Assembly (NCBI GenBank): GCA_963691775.1
Contig: OY829369.1
Location: 4,588,001-4,652,000 of the forward strand
Length of the DNA stretch: 64,000 nucleotides
Reading direction: 5' to 3'
Source of the DNA: JAZBPO01 sp963691775
GTDB lineage: Bacteria; Pseudomonadota; Gammaproteobacteria; Pseudomonadales; Azotimanducaceae
Shown: piece after piece, positions 54,863-62,762 of the stretch
Layout of the letters: each line of letters starts with the position of its first letter
Position numbering within the stretch: the first letter of the stretch is position 1
Notes under the pieces: model-generated
Database searches by the model: none
Seen by the model: only the letters and a program-made list of their open reading frames with translations
Told to the model about the DNA's origin: nothing
Made by a program: the position numbers and the translations under genes

Positions 54863-55525
54863 ATGTCCACGGCCAAGGAAGTCCTGTTCAACCCGGTACT
54901 GGAAAACAACCCCATCGCCCTTCAGGTGCTGGGGATCTGCTCCGCGCTCGCAGTCACGGTCAGCATGACGAACACGCTGGTCATGTGTCTGGCCGTGGTG
55001 TTCGTTACCGGTTTCTCGAGCCTGTTCGTGTCGATGCTCCGCAATCGAATTCCGTCCAGTATCCGGATCATCGTGCAGATGACGATCATCGCTTCGCTGG
55101 TCATTGTCGTGGATCAGGTCATGAAGGCTTACGCCTACGAGGTCGCGCAGCGGCTGACGGTGTTCGTGGGCTTGATCATCACCAACTGCATTGTTCTTGG
55201 CCGTGCTGAAGGCTTCGCGATGCAGAACCCTCCGTGGTTGTCCTTCCTTGACGGCATCGGCAACGGGCTCGGCTACTCAGCGCTGCTGATCGTTGTCGCG
55301 TTGATCCGGGAGCCGCTGGGAACCGGCAACCTTGCGGGCATTGAACTGTTTCCGACCGTCGCCAACGGCGGCTGGTACGTGCCGAACGGCCTGATGCTGT
55401 TGGCGCCTTCCGCCTTCGTGATCATCGGCCTTCTGATCTGGGCGCTACGCGCCTGGAAGACAGAGCAGGTTGAAGAGGCCGAGTACGAGATCGCCGACAA
55501 CATCCAGTACAAGGAAGCGCTGTGA
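54863..55525 (+). CDS. nqrD: Na+-NQR subunit D
   Basis: A 220-aa membrane subunit with six TM helices, homologous to NqrE and RnfE, which pair in inverted topology around an Fe-S centre. It starts STAKEVLFNPVLENNPIALQ; the conserved block VGLIITNCIVLGRAEGFA at about 105-122 carries the cluster-ligand Cys, and a first-helix Cys is present (VLGICSALAVT). It lies 3 bp after nqrC and abuts nqrE. Confidence 0.96.
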   Translation: MSTAKEVLFNPVLENNPIALQVLGICSALAVTVSMTNTLVMCLAVVFVTGFSSLFVSMLRNRIPSSIRIIVQMTIIASLVIVVDQVMKAYAYEVAQRLTVFVGLIITNCIVLGRAEGFAMQNPPWLSFLDGIGNGLGYSALLIVVALIREPLGTGNLAGIELFPTVANGGWYVPNGLMLLAPSAFVIIGLLIWALRAWKTEQVEEAEYEIADNIQYKEAL

Positions 55526-56133
55526 TGGAGGCGTACCTCTCGCTGTTTCTGCGGGCCGTGTTCGTTGACAACATGGCGCTCACGTTCTTCCTCGGCATGT
55601 GCACCTTCATTGCAATCTCCAAGAAGGTTTCGACTGCTTTCGGTCTCGGCGTGGCCGTGGTTGTGGTGCTCGGCATCACCGTGCCGGTGAACAACCTCAT
55701 CTATCAGAATCTGTTGCGTGAGGGCGCGCTGGCCTGGGCCGGCTATCCGGATGTTGATCTGTCGTTCCTGGGCTATCTGTCCTACATCGGCGTGATCGCA
55801 GCGCTGGTGCAGATCCTGGAGATGTTTCTCGACAAGTACGTACCCGCGCTCTACTCGGCACTCGGGGTCTTTCTGCCGCTCATTACGGTGAACTGCGCGA
55901 TCCTTGCGGCTTCGCTCTTCATGGTCGAGCGGGACTACACTTTCAGCGAGTCCGTCGTGTTCGGACTCGGTGCCGGGGTGGGCTGGGCCCTGGCGATCGT
56001 CGCCCTTGCTGGCGTGCGCGAGAAGCTCAAGTATTCGGATGTGCCCGAGGGTCTGCGCGGCCTCGGCATTACGTTCATCAGCATTGGTCTGATCTCGCTT
56101 TGCTTCATGTCGTTCGGCGGCATTGATCTCTGA
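55525..56133 (+). CDS. nqrE: Na+-NQR subunit E
   Basis: A 202-aa six-TM subunit, partner of NqrD. MEAYLSLFLRAVFVDNMALT and FFLGMCTFIAISKKVSTAFG match the family N-terminus, including the Cys near residue 26; VFLPLITVNCAILAASLFM near 113-131 gives the second conserved Cys. The start was set at ATG 55525 by homology; GTG three bases earlier would also overlap the nqrD stop. Confidence 0.96.
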   Translation: MEAYLSLFLRAVFVDNMALTFFLGMCTFIAISKKVSTAFGLGVAVVVVLGITVPVNNLIYQNLLREGALAWAGYPDVDLSFLGYLSYIGVIAALVQILEMFLDKYVPALYSALGVFLPLITVNCAILAASLFMVERDYTFSESVVFGLGAGVGWALAIVALAGVREKLKYSDVPEGLRGLGITFISIGLISLCFMSFGGIDL

Positions 56134-56218
56134 GGCAGGGCGAGGTCCGCATGGACGGGCATCAGTAACGGGCAATTGACGGATTCGGTCACGGCGGCCG
56201 CGTCCAAACGGAGCAGAA

Positions 56219-57448
56219 ATGGATACGCAGATCGTTCTCGGCGTGGTCATGTTCACGGGCACCGTACTCGCGCTCGTCGCGGTGATTCTCGCAGCGCGTT
56301 CTCGCCTCGTGAGCACCGGTGACGTCAGCATCGAGATCAACGGTGATCCCGAAAAGGCAGTGCACGTGCCGGCTGGTGGCAAGCTCCTGAACGCGCTGGC
56401 CGAGCAGGGCATCTTCCTGTCTTCAGCCTGCGGCGGCGGTGGTTCCTGCGGCCAGTGTCGATGCCAGGTGTCGGACGGCGGTGGCTCCATGCTGTCGACC
56501 GAGGAAGGACACTTCACGCGCTCGGAGCGTCGGGAAGACTGGCGTCTGTCCTGCCAGGTGCCGGTGAAGCAGGACATGAAAGTCCGCGTGCCCGAGGATG
56601 CGTTCGGCGTCCAGCGTTGGGAGTGCACGGTCGAGTCGAATCACAACGTCGCAACGTTCATCAAGGAGCTCGTGCTGAAGCTGCCGGAGGGTGCGAACGT
56701 TGATTTCCGCGCTGGCGGTTTCGTTCAGCTCGAGATTCCGCCCTACGAAATGGCCTACCAGACCATCGACGTGGAGGACGAATTCCGCGAGGACTGGGAC
56801 CGCTTCAATGTCTGGCAGCACATTTCAAAGGTGTCGGAGCCGACGGTCCGCGCCTACTCGATGGCGAACTACCCGGAAGAGAAGGGTGTTCTGAAGTTCA
56901 ACATTCGCGTTGCGTCGCCGCCCCCGGGGCAGGACGTCCCTGCGGGCAAGATGTCGTCGTACATCTTCAATCTGAAGCCGGGCGATAAGGTGACCGTGTT
57001 CGGACCCTACGGCGACTTCTTCGTGAAGCCGACGAAGGCGGAGAAGATCTGGATTGGCGGCGGTGCCGGCATGGCGCCGCTGCGCAGTCAGATGTTCGAT
57101 GAGCTCAAGCGCCTGAAGAAGGACGACGTGAAGATGTCGTTCTGGTACGGAGCCCGTTCGCTCAAGGAGATGTTCTACACCGAAGACTTTGATTCGCTGT
57201 CTTCGCAGTTCGACAACTTCGACTGGCACGTGGCGCTTTCGGATCCGCTGCCGGAAGACAACTGGGACGGCCTGACCGGCTTCATCCACCAGGTTGTCTT
57301 CGAGAAGTACTTGAAGGAGCACCCTGCGCCGGAAGACTGCGAATACTATCTCTGCGGCCCGCCGCCCATGGTCGCAGCCGTGCTGAAGATGCTGGATGAC
57401 CTGGGCGTCGAGCCCGAGAATATCCTGCTGGACGACTTCGGCGGCTGA
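56219..57448 (+). CDS. nqrF: Na+-NQR subunit F (NADH-oxidising)
   Basis: A 409-aa subunit that takes electrons from NADH. One N-terminal TM helix is followed by a 2Fe-2S ferredoxin domain (SACGGGGSCGQCRCQV at about 69-84, with a later Cys near 111), the FAD-binding domain with RAYSMANYPEEKGVLKFNIR near 210, and the NADH domain (WIGGGAGMAPLRSQMFDELK; YYLCGPPPMVAAVLKML). Length matches Vibrio NqrF (408 aa). It lies 85 bp after nqrE, a wider gap than at the other nqr junctions. It is the last nqr gene; no apbE or nqrM follows. Confidence 0.97.
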   Translation: MDTQIVLGVVMFTGTVLALVAVILAARSRLVSTGDVSIEINGDPEKAVHVPAGGKLLNALAEQGIFLSSACGGGGSCGQCRCQVSDGGGSMLSTEEGHFTRSERREDWRLSCQVPVKQDMKVRVPEDAFGVQRWECTVESNHNVATFIKELVLKLPEGANVDFRAGGFVQLEIPPYEMAYQTIDVEDEFREDWDRFNVWQHISKVSEPTVRAYSMANYPEEKGVLKFNIRVASPPPGQDVPAGKMSSYIFNLKPGDKVTVFGPYGDFFVKPTKAEKIWIGGGAGMAPLRSQMFDELKRLKKDDVKMSFWYGARSLKEMFYTEDFDSLSSQFDNFDWHVALSDPLPEDNWDGLTGFIHQVVFEKYLKEHPAPEDCEYYLCGPPPMVAAVLKMLDDLGVEPENILLDDFGG

Positions 57449-57589
57449 GTCCGCTCTTGCACCGCACTCGGCGTTCCCGTCCTCCTCCGAGGAGGCGTCT
57501 ACCTCAGTAGGCTGGGGGACGGCGCCTCGATTGCGGCGCAAAGTCGTCACGGCGCCCGGGCGCCGAGGAGAAGAAAATTCAGGCTCGAA

Positions 57590-57613
57590 GGCCGCGCTTT
57601 GCGCGGCCTTTTT
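57590..57613 (+). terminator. Rho-independent terminator of the nqr operon
   Basis: GGCCGCGC-TTT-GCGCGGCC forms a perfect 8-bp stem with a 3-nt loop, followed directly by TTTTTC. It lies about 140 bp after nqrF. Upstream in the same gap are two more inverted repeats: CCTCCTC-C-GAGGAGG near 57481 and the 16-bp palindrome CGGCGCCCGGGCGCCG at 57551-57566. Confidence 0.9.
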
Positions 57614-57629
57614 CGTTGTGGGGCGTGTG

Positions 57630-58015
57630 ATGATGAGACGGATAGAGCTGTTGACGGTGTTGGTATCGGACTACGACGCTGGGATCGAATTCTTCCGCTC
57701 GGTGCTGGATTTCGAGTTGCTCGAGGTCACGGCGCTCACGGAGACGAAGCGCTGGGTGCGCGTCGCGCCAAGTGGCGCGGACACGGGTCTGCTCCTCGCA
57801 GTGGCGGATACGGAAGCACAGCAGGTGCACATCGGGATCAGACAGTTGGTCGGGTCATGGGTTTCGTCGAGACCGCCGACTTTGCTGCGGACCACGCCCG
57901 TTTTTCGGCGCGGGGCCTGAGATTCACGGAAGCGCCCCGGCATGAGCCCCACGGGACCGATGCGGTGTTCAGCGATCCCTTTGGCAATACCTGGGATCTG
58001 ATCGAGTACGCCTGA
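57630..58015 (+). pseudogene. VOC/glyoxalase-family gene with a one-base frameshift
   Basis: The first frame (ATG 57630) gives MMRRIELLTVLVSDYDAGIE, FFRSVLDFELLEVTALTETK and VHIG, a normal VOC N-terminal half. The second half continues in another frame as DQTVGRVMGFVETADFAADH and ends GTDAVFSDPFGNTWDLIEYA at 58015. The switch falls at the GGG of 57834-57836: one more G would restore a single ~128-aa reading frame. It is either a real frameshift or a base-call error in a G run. VOC proteins are small metalloenzymes such as glyoxalases and resistance proteins; the substrate is unknown. Confidence 0.75.
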
Positions 58016-58029
58016 GCGCCCGAATCGGG

Positions 58030-58290
58030 TCAGGCGCCGGGCAGCAAGCAAAAGCGATTGCCTTCGGGATCGCACGGGACCGTGTGGTCCCTTTGTTCCG
58101 TGAGTACGCGGGCCCCGAGTGCGCACAGGCGCTCGCATTCGGGGCGCGCAGATCCAGCGCCAGTGAGTTGGATCTCCTCGGCGTAGATGCCAATCGCGAT
58201 GGCATTGGCCTAGCTTTCGAGCTCGTCCTCGACGACGGAGGCGACATTGGATTCGTCGTAGCACTTGGGCGGTTGGAGGCCCCGGCATAG
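58030..58290 (-). pseudogene. C-terminal VOC/glyoxalase-like remnant
   Basis: An intact reading stretch at 58030-58209 encodes AEEIQLTGAGSARPECERLC, ALGARVLTEQRDHTV and CDPEGNRFCLLPGA, the usual C-terminal half of Glyoxalase_6-type VOC proteins (xADDVEAECERLxALGA ... DPEGNEFCL). The same frame upstream is broken by TAG at 58210-58212, and no start with a ribosome site is seen. It therefore looks like a decayed or truncated gene. Confidence 0.55.
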
Positions 58291-58508
58291 ACGCCAGCGC
58301 AGTAGCTAAGTTCCTGGTATACAACGCTCGCTGCATGATATCCGCGTAGAGGCTACGAACGCCGCGGGCGTTCTAGGAGGTGTTCTGCGGGTAGACGCCC
58401 AGACTCTAAGCATTGCCTCAGTAGAAGTCGGGTGCGGATTCGGCGTTGGCGTCGCTGGCAATAGCACGTAGTCCCACGTCCTATAGCTTTGAGAACTATT
58501 CGGAAGCG

Positions 58509-58534
58509 GCAACCCTTAGGTTGGACAGGGTTGC
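58509..58534. repeat. Stem-loop ahead of the small membrane protein gene
   Basis: GCAACCCT and AGGGTTGC form perfect 8-bp arms around a 10-nt loop. It lies 34 bp before the ATG at 58568. The 270 bp before this (58291-58560) hold no gene that I can support; they also contain GAACGCC-GCG-GGCGTTC, another 7-bp-arm inverted repeat near 58359. Confidence 0.4.
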
Positions 58535-58567
58535 GTCGGTTGGCCCGGCTGCTGAGGGTGACTCACT

Positions 58568-58876
58568 ATGCTGAACGAAGCCTTGTACATCGTGTCACTG
58601 ACGCTCGCACTTACCTCATTCGGGGCGTTTGGCTTCGCGTTCGTTAAAGGCAGCAAAATTAGGAGCCAGCTGCGCCGACAGGGCCACCGTTTCACGCGCG
58701 TGCTCCCGCTGTCTTTTCTCAACCTCCCAGACGATGACGCACAACTGGCTCGGGACTATCGAATGGCTGTGCGGGCGAAGCAGCTAGGCGTGACTTCAAC
58801 GCTGGCTCTCGTCTTCATCTTCGCGGCGATCGTCATTGCGAGCATGAACACGTATGTGGTGACGAAAACGCCCTAA
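58568..58876 (+). CDS. Small two-TM hypothetical protein, 102 aa
   Basis: I do not recognise this family. Two TM helices, at about residues 5-27 (ALYIVSLTLALTSFGAFGFA) and 76-95 (STLALVFIFAAIVIASMNTY), flank a basic cytoplasmic loop (KIRSQLRRQGHRF, RDYRMAVRAKQLG). GAGGG lies about 12 nt upstream of the ATG. It sits in a patch that looks less G+C-rich than the surroundings, between two VOC fragments on the other strand, so it may have been brought in by insertion. Confidence 0.6.
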   Translation: MLNEALYIVSLTLALTSFGAFGFAFVKGSKIRSQLRRQGHRFTRVLPLSFLNLPDDDAQLARDYRMAVRAKQLGVTSTLALVFIFAAIVIASMNTYVVTKTP

Positions 58877-59254
58877 TGAAGGCGGGGCGCGACTCTCCTG
58901 AACTCCCTTGCGCCTGAGATCCGAGTAGGAGCGCGCCGCTCGAGGCGCAGGCTCGGCCTCTGACGGCCGCTGCGCGCACGGAAGCGAAAACACTGCTGAG
59001 CGGTGATGTGCGTGCGCGCGCCTTGCGTCGTGATTCGTCTGCGCGCGTTCGACGCGCTGGAAGAAGAAGGTAGGGCCCGGTCCGTCCAACGCGAAGGTCG
59101 GATCGGTGTCCGGAGTGAGACCGAGGGCTTCGAGGCGCTCGATCTCGGCGGCCTCGTACGGGCGGATCGCGTAGTCGTCGAGCGCGCTCGCCCAGAAGCG
59201 CGCCAGGCGTGGCGGGTCCACCGCATCGACGACGATGTCGGTGAACCGCGCCAT
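58796..59254 (-). pseudogene. N-terminal VOC/glyoxalase fragment
   Basis: The ATG at 59254 starts a typical VOC N-terminus: MARFTDIVVDAVDPPRLARF, WASALDDYAIRPYEAAEIER, then TPDTDPTFALDGPGPTFFFQ-RVERAQTN. The similarity stops near residue 74 (59033), where the family would continue KNRxHLDL. The remaining frame to 58796 is Arg/His/Pro-rich noise that runs into the opposite-strand gene. It follows the enoyl-CoA hydratase gene by 10 bp, so it was probably once the third gene of that operon. Confidence 0.65.
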
Positions 59255-59264
59255 GCGTGGGGTC

Positions 59265-60068
59265 TCAGCGCCCCTTGAAGTCCGCCTTCCGCTTCTCCAT
59301 GAAGCTAGCCATGCCTTCCCGGAAATCTTCCGTCTTGAACAGCGGCAGCAGCTGCAGGAAGACGTGATGGACGTGGTCGTTGAAGTTCTCGTTCATGCCC
59401 ATGCGCATCATGCGTTTGGAGGCCTGCACGGCGAGCGGCGCGTTGCCGGCAATTTCCTTGGCAAGTTCGATGCTGCGCTCGAGCACGTCCGCAGCGGGAA
59501 CGACGTGGGAGACCAGGCCCATTTCCAGGCACTCGTCGGCCTTCAGGGTCCGGCCGGTAAAGATGAGCTCCGCGGCCTTCGACCATCCGAGCAGGCGCGG
59601 AAGAATCCACGTGCCGCCGGATTCTGGAACGATGCCTCGAGCGGTGAAGGCCGCCGCGAGCTTCGCGTCCTCGCTCATCACGCGAATGTCGCAGCCGAGT
59701 GCCATGTCCATGCCGTAGCCGGCTGCGGAGCCGTTGAGCGCACAGATCGTCGGCGTGTCGAGGTTGTGCATGACAGTCGGCGGCGTGGCGCGAAGATCGA
59801 GGTTCGAGAAACCTCCGGACGAGGAACCAACCTTTCCGCTGCGCAGATCTAGGCCCGCGCAGAAGAATCGGCCGGTGCCGACGAGCACGATGCAGCGCAC
59901 GTCCTCGTCGCGATCGGCTTTGAGCATGAGGTCCGTTATGGCGTCGAGCATCACGCCGGAAATCGTGTTCTGGAACTGCTCGCGATTCAGGGTGATCGTC
60001 GCAACGTGATCGGCGACGGAGTAGAGGACCTCGTCCTCGTTCTCGGCCGCATGTGCCAATTCTGCCAT
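59265..60068 (-). CDS. Enoyl-CoA hydratase/isomerase family protein
   Basis: A 267-aa crotonase-fold protein. VATITLNREQFQNTISGVML at about 23-42, the first oxyanion block CIVLVGTGRFFCAGLDLRSG near 64, ALNGSAAGYGMDMALGCDIR near 105 and FTARGIVPESGGTWILPRLLG near 133 are family motifs, and the C-terminal helices include GNAPLAVQASKRMM. It hydrates or isomerises an acyl-CoA; the exact substrate cannot be told. The start was set at ATG 60068, where GGAGGAG sits about 6 nt upstream; the frame is open to 60113. It lies 41 bp after the NUDIX gene. Confidence 0.92.
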   Translation of the reverse strand: MAELAHAAENEDEVLYSVADHVATITLNREQFQNTISGVMLDAITDLMLKADRDEDVRCIVLVGTGRFFCAGLDLRSGKVGSSSGGFSNLDLRATPPTVMHNLDTPTICALNGSAAGYGMDMALGCDIRVMSEDAKLAAAFTARGIVPESGGTWILPRLLGWSKAAELIFTGRTLKADECLEMGLVSHVVPAADVLERSIELAKEIAGNAPLAVQASKRMMRMGMNENFNDHVHHVFLQLLPLFKTEDFREGMASFMEKRKADFKGR

Positions 60069-60109
60069 CGGTGTCTCCTCCTTCGATGTGCGGCGTCCGC
60101 TGTTTCTCG

Positions 60110-60901
60110 TCATCTGCCCGCAGGGGCGGGCATCTTCTCTTCGCTGATGCGATAGCCGGCGGCTTCGGGAATCTTCAGCCAGACGCCGTCTTCGCGTTTC
60201 TCAGTCCACGGTAGCACCGTGACGATCTCCCGCGCCTGCGCCTGCGCGATGGCGGCTGCGACGCTGTCTGCCTCGCCGAGCATTTCGACGTTACGCAGGG
60301 TGGGGAAGATCACGGTGCGGGTTCCGGCCTCGGCGTCGGCGGCGGCCTGCCGGGCAGTGATCCAGACCGAATCGACCGATTCATAGCCGTCGTGCTGCAG
60401 CACCTGATCGGCCGGTGCTGCGGCGATGTAGAAGTGGGTGTCGAACCGCTTTGGCATCATGGTAGGTGTGACCCAGTGTGCGAAGCGCGTGAGCTGGTCA
60501 CAGGCGAGGCGCAAATGCTCGCGCTCCAGGAACGCTCTAATGCTGATCTCTCCGGCGTTCATCTTCGCCCGTTCGTGGTCGAGCGTGCGAACCCGTGCGC
60601 CGTCGATAAGGCCCTCACTTCCGACGGGGCGTGCGAGCAGCACGCCTGCCTCCTCGAAAGCCTCGCGGATCGCGCCGATCTGCACTGCGCGCTGCACCGG
60701 ATCGGGATCAGCGCCGTCGCAGAGATCGATAAGTGCGGGGTCTTCGTCCATGGCCGCGACCTTGCCTCCTGGAAAAACGAGCGCGCCGGAGGCGAAATCG
60801 ATCTGGTGGTGGCGGACCACCATGAAGAGTTCAAGGCCATCTTGGCCGTCGCGCAGCAGCACGATCGTGCCGCTGGGAATGGGCGTGGGCGCATCGCTCA
60901 A
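60110..60901 (-). CDS. NUDIX hydrolase with TTG start
   Basis: A 263-aa NUDIX pyrophosphohydrolase of the longer NUDT19/CoA-pyrophosphatase-like type. GALVFPGGKVAAMDEDP is at about 35-51, and the Nudix-box second half AIREAFEEAGVLLARP near 77-92 keeps the REx2EExGx core, with an insert between the two halves typical of this subgroup. Initiation at TTG 60901 is supported by GGGGAGAG 7 nt upstream. With an enoyl-CoA hydratase next in the operon, acyl-CoA or CoA turnover is a reasonable guess. Confidence 0.88.
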   Translation of the reverse strand: MSDAPTPIPSGTIVLLRDGQDGLELFMVVRHHQIDFASGALVFPGGKVAAMDEDPALIDLCDGADPDPVQRAVQIGAIREAFEEAGVLLARPVGSEGLIDGARVRTLDHERAKMNAGEISIRAFLEREHLRLACDQLTRFAHWVTPTMMPKRFDTHFYIAAAPADQVLQHDGYESVDSVWITARQAAADAEAGTRTVIFPTLRNVEMLGEADSVAAAIAQAQAREIVTVLPWTEKREDGVWLKIPEAAGYRISEEKMPAPAGR

Positions 60902-61678
60902 GTGTTTGCTCTCCCCGGTTGCCGCGCGTGCACCTAGCGACGGGAGGGCCTCTCTTCTTCGTGCGGGCCCCCTTCACGCGTGTGCCGCGCTATCTTTTTT
61001 CGCGTCAATCCGCGGTTCACGGTAGGGCCGCCCTTGTTGAGACGGCCACGATAGAACCGTGCGCACTGACGACCATCCGCCTTGTTGCTTACAAGGCCAG
61101 TCGGCCTTGCTATCCCCGCCTTTAGTGTACGCGAGATGACGGCTGAGGCCGTCATGGGTCGGTCTTGCGACGATCCGCCCGGACAGCTGGCATGCGGCAG
61201 CGAAGGCGTGCGCTGCGCTGGGTCCTCGAAACCCTGTTCGCGTCCATTGGATGCTCGCCGCGCAGAGGCGGCTCCCGGATCGCAGCGGGATGCGCAGCGC
61301 TCTGATGGCTGCATTGCCCGAGCTGCATGCTGCGAAGGCTTAGCTGAGGGCCACTGCCCCTCGGCGTCCGGGAAACGCAGTAGGCGCCGCGCCCAAGCAT
61401 ATGCTCGCGCATGCGCGTCGTCCGTGTCCCGGATCGAGGTGCCGTTGGGTCCTGCGCGCTGGGCGCGAAGTGCCCGATACGCCGGACAGCATTTCAGCTC
61501 GCGGCTTCAGCTAACGCGAACAGTCTCGTAGTGGTCGCTAAGGCCTCGCCGGGTGATGGCCCGCGGGTAGACGGTGCGCAGGTTCTGCCCTCGGCCCGAT
61601 GAGTCGGTCTCACAAGACGATTTGTCGCCGCCCTGATCGGCACCCTAGACTCAAGGGTTGTCCTGGGGAGGGCATGGC
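60902..61678. other. 777-bp non-coding stretch with hairpins
   Basis: No convincing gene is seen between the NUDIX gene and the downstream GNAT gene. Open frames here are short, Arg/Ser/Ala-rich and lack ribosome sites. Two adjacent perfect hairpins occur: AAGGCC-AGTC-GGCCTT (61093-61108) and ATGACGGC-TGAG-GCCGTCAT (61136-61155). The right end holds a promoter for the GNAT gene. The sequence resembles decayed coding DNA more than a regulatory region. Confidence 0.5.
61622..61651 (+). promoter_or_regulatory. Promoter candidate for the GNAT gene
   Basis: TTGTCG (4/6) and TAGACT (4/6) are spaced by 18 bp, ending 27 bp before the ATG at 61679. Confidence 0.4.
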
Positions 61679-62245
61679 ATGGCGTCCAACAAATCGGATT
61701 TCGTCGTCGAAACAGAGCGCCTGCATCTCGCACCGTTCACGCAGACGGATGTCGATGCGCTTCATGCGCTCTGGACCGATCCGGATGTGCGCAGATATCT
61801 GTGGGACGACATCGTCATTCCCCGGTCAAAGGCCGAAGAGATTGTCGCGGCGAGCGAGGCCGGGTTTAGATCGCGCGGCTACGGTTTCTGGTCGCTGCAT
61901 CGCCGGACGAGTCCGGAGGGTGCCCTGATCGGCTTCTGCGGCTTCCGCCCCTTCGAGGAATCGGACGTGCCGGAGCTCCTCTACGGCATCCTGCCGAGCT
62001 ACTGGGGGCGTGGCTTGGTGACTGAAGCCGGCCGTGCCGCGATCCAGTTCGGCTTCGAGCGCTGCAAGATGCCTCGTATAGTCGCGGCAACGGACACACC
62101 AAATCAGTCTTCCGTGCAGGTCATGCAGCGTCTCGGCATGGTGTTCGAGTCCAGGCGTGAGCACCGTGGTCTCGATACGGTTTTCTATGCGCTTTCGCCA
62201 GAAGACTATGCTGACCATCTCGCCCTCGCTGTGCCGTCGAAATGA
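61679..62245 (+). CDS. GNAT acetyltransferase (RimJ/RimL type)
   Basis: A 188-aa N-acetyltransferase: VVETERLHLAPFTQTDVDAL at the N-terminus, GALIGFCGFRPFEESDVPEL near 75, YGILPSYWGRGLVTEAGRAA (acetyl-CoA loop) near 98 and ATDTPNQSSVQVMQRLGM-VFE near 136 are the family blocks. GGGGAGG lies 8 nt upstream of ATG 61679. Substrate unknown; the fold class includes ribosomal-protein and aminoglycoside-type acetyltransferases. Confidence 0.92.
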   Translation: MASNKSDFVVETERLHLAPFTQTDVDALHALWTDPDVRRYLWDDIVIPRSKAEEIVAASEAGFRSRGYGFWSLHRRTSPEGALIGFCGFRPFEESDVPELLYGILPSYWGRGLVTEAGRAAIQFGFERCKMPRIVAATDTPNQSSVQVMQRLGMVFESRREHRGLDTVFYALSPEDYADHLALAVPSK

Positions 62246-62484
62246 ACGGATGCAGGCGCGCGGAGCTTTGGGCCGCAGACGATGTCACGAGTGCGGCCCA
62301 TGAGTACCGCAGCGCCACGGCGGTTGCGGGCCCGTGCGAAGGTGCCTCGGCGGCCTTGGGCCTAGTGTTTGATCGCTCGCGCCGGAGCTTGTCCGAGCCA
62401 TGCGCCGACTTTCGACATACCGGCCCCAAAGGCGTCGATGCGATGGTCGCTCCGCGCGCTTCTGTGTTCGAGCCCCGGCTATGA
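62242..62484 (+). CDS. Candidate small ORF, 80 aa
   Basis: An open frame whose ATG overlaps the GNAT stop (ATGA) and whose TGA overlaps the DUF503 start (ATGA). G/C bias at third positions is moderate. The sequence (NGCRRAELWAADDVTSAAHE ... DAMVAPRASVFEPRL) has no recognised domain, TM segment or signal. The double overlap is the only real support; otherwise this would be a 235-bp gap. Confidence 0.3.
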   Translation: MNGCRRAELWAADDVTSAAHEYRSATAVAGPCEGASAALGLVFDRSRRSLSEPCADFRHTGPKGVDAMVAPRASVFEPRL

Positions 62485-62762
62485 CCGCGCTGGCTGTCCT
62501 CGAGGTTGTCTTTCATCTTGATGGCTGCCGGTCGCTGAAGGAACGGCGCGGCCGCCTGGGCGGACTGCGTGATCGCTTCGGGCGTAATCCGCGCCTTGCG
62601 CTGTGCGAGGCACCCGGGGACGATCCAATTCATTCGGAATGGACCTTCGTGGCGATTGCGGGCGATCGTCGGAGCGTCGATGCGCTCCTCGGTGAGGTGG
62701 AACGTGATCTCGAAGCCCGCGTGGATGCCGTTGTTGTTGATCTGCAGCGAACGCACCTATGA
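62481..62762 (+). CDS. DUF503 (YlxP-like) protein
   Basis: A 93-aa protein of the DUF503 family: TALAVLEVVFHLDGCRSLKE-RRGRLGGLRDRFGRNP at the N-terminus matches the family's LExxLHIPGxxSLKEKRxxxxxLxxRxRxRF, and the C-terminus ends EVERDLEARVDAVVVDLQRT. Homologues such as YlxP are small RNA/ribosome-associated proteins, commonly near nusA-infB-rbfA. Here it is instead beside GNAT and DUF3080 genes. The ribosome site is weak, so coupling to the upstream frame is possible. Confidence 0.8.
   Translation: MTALAVLEVVFHLDGCRSLKERRGRLGGLRDRFGRNPRLALCEAPGDDPIHSEWTFVAIAGDRRSVDALLGEVERDLEARVDAVVVDLQRTHL

Noticed and set aside
58340..58560. Integron attC-like site because of GTTRRRY-type strings and a stem-loop
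   Set aside because: The GTTGGAC core falls in the hairpin loop instead of at the stem ends, no paired RYYYAAC exists, and no integrase or cassette array is present.
61082..61531. 149-codon plus frame in the 60.9-61.7 kb gap
   Set aside because: No proper start or ribosome site, low-complexity Arg/Ala/Ser composition and no motif; it reads as non-coding.
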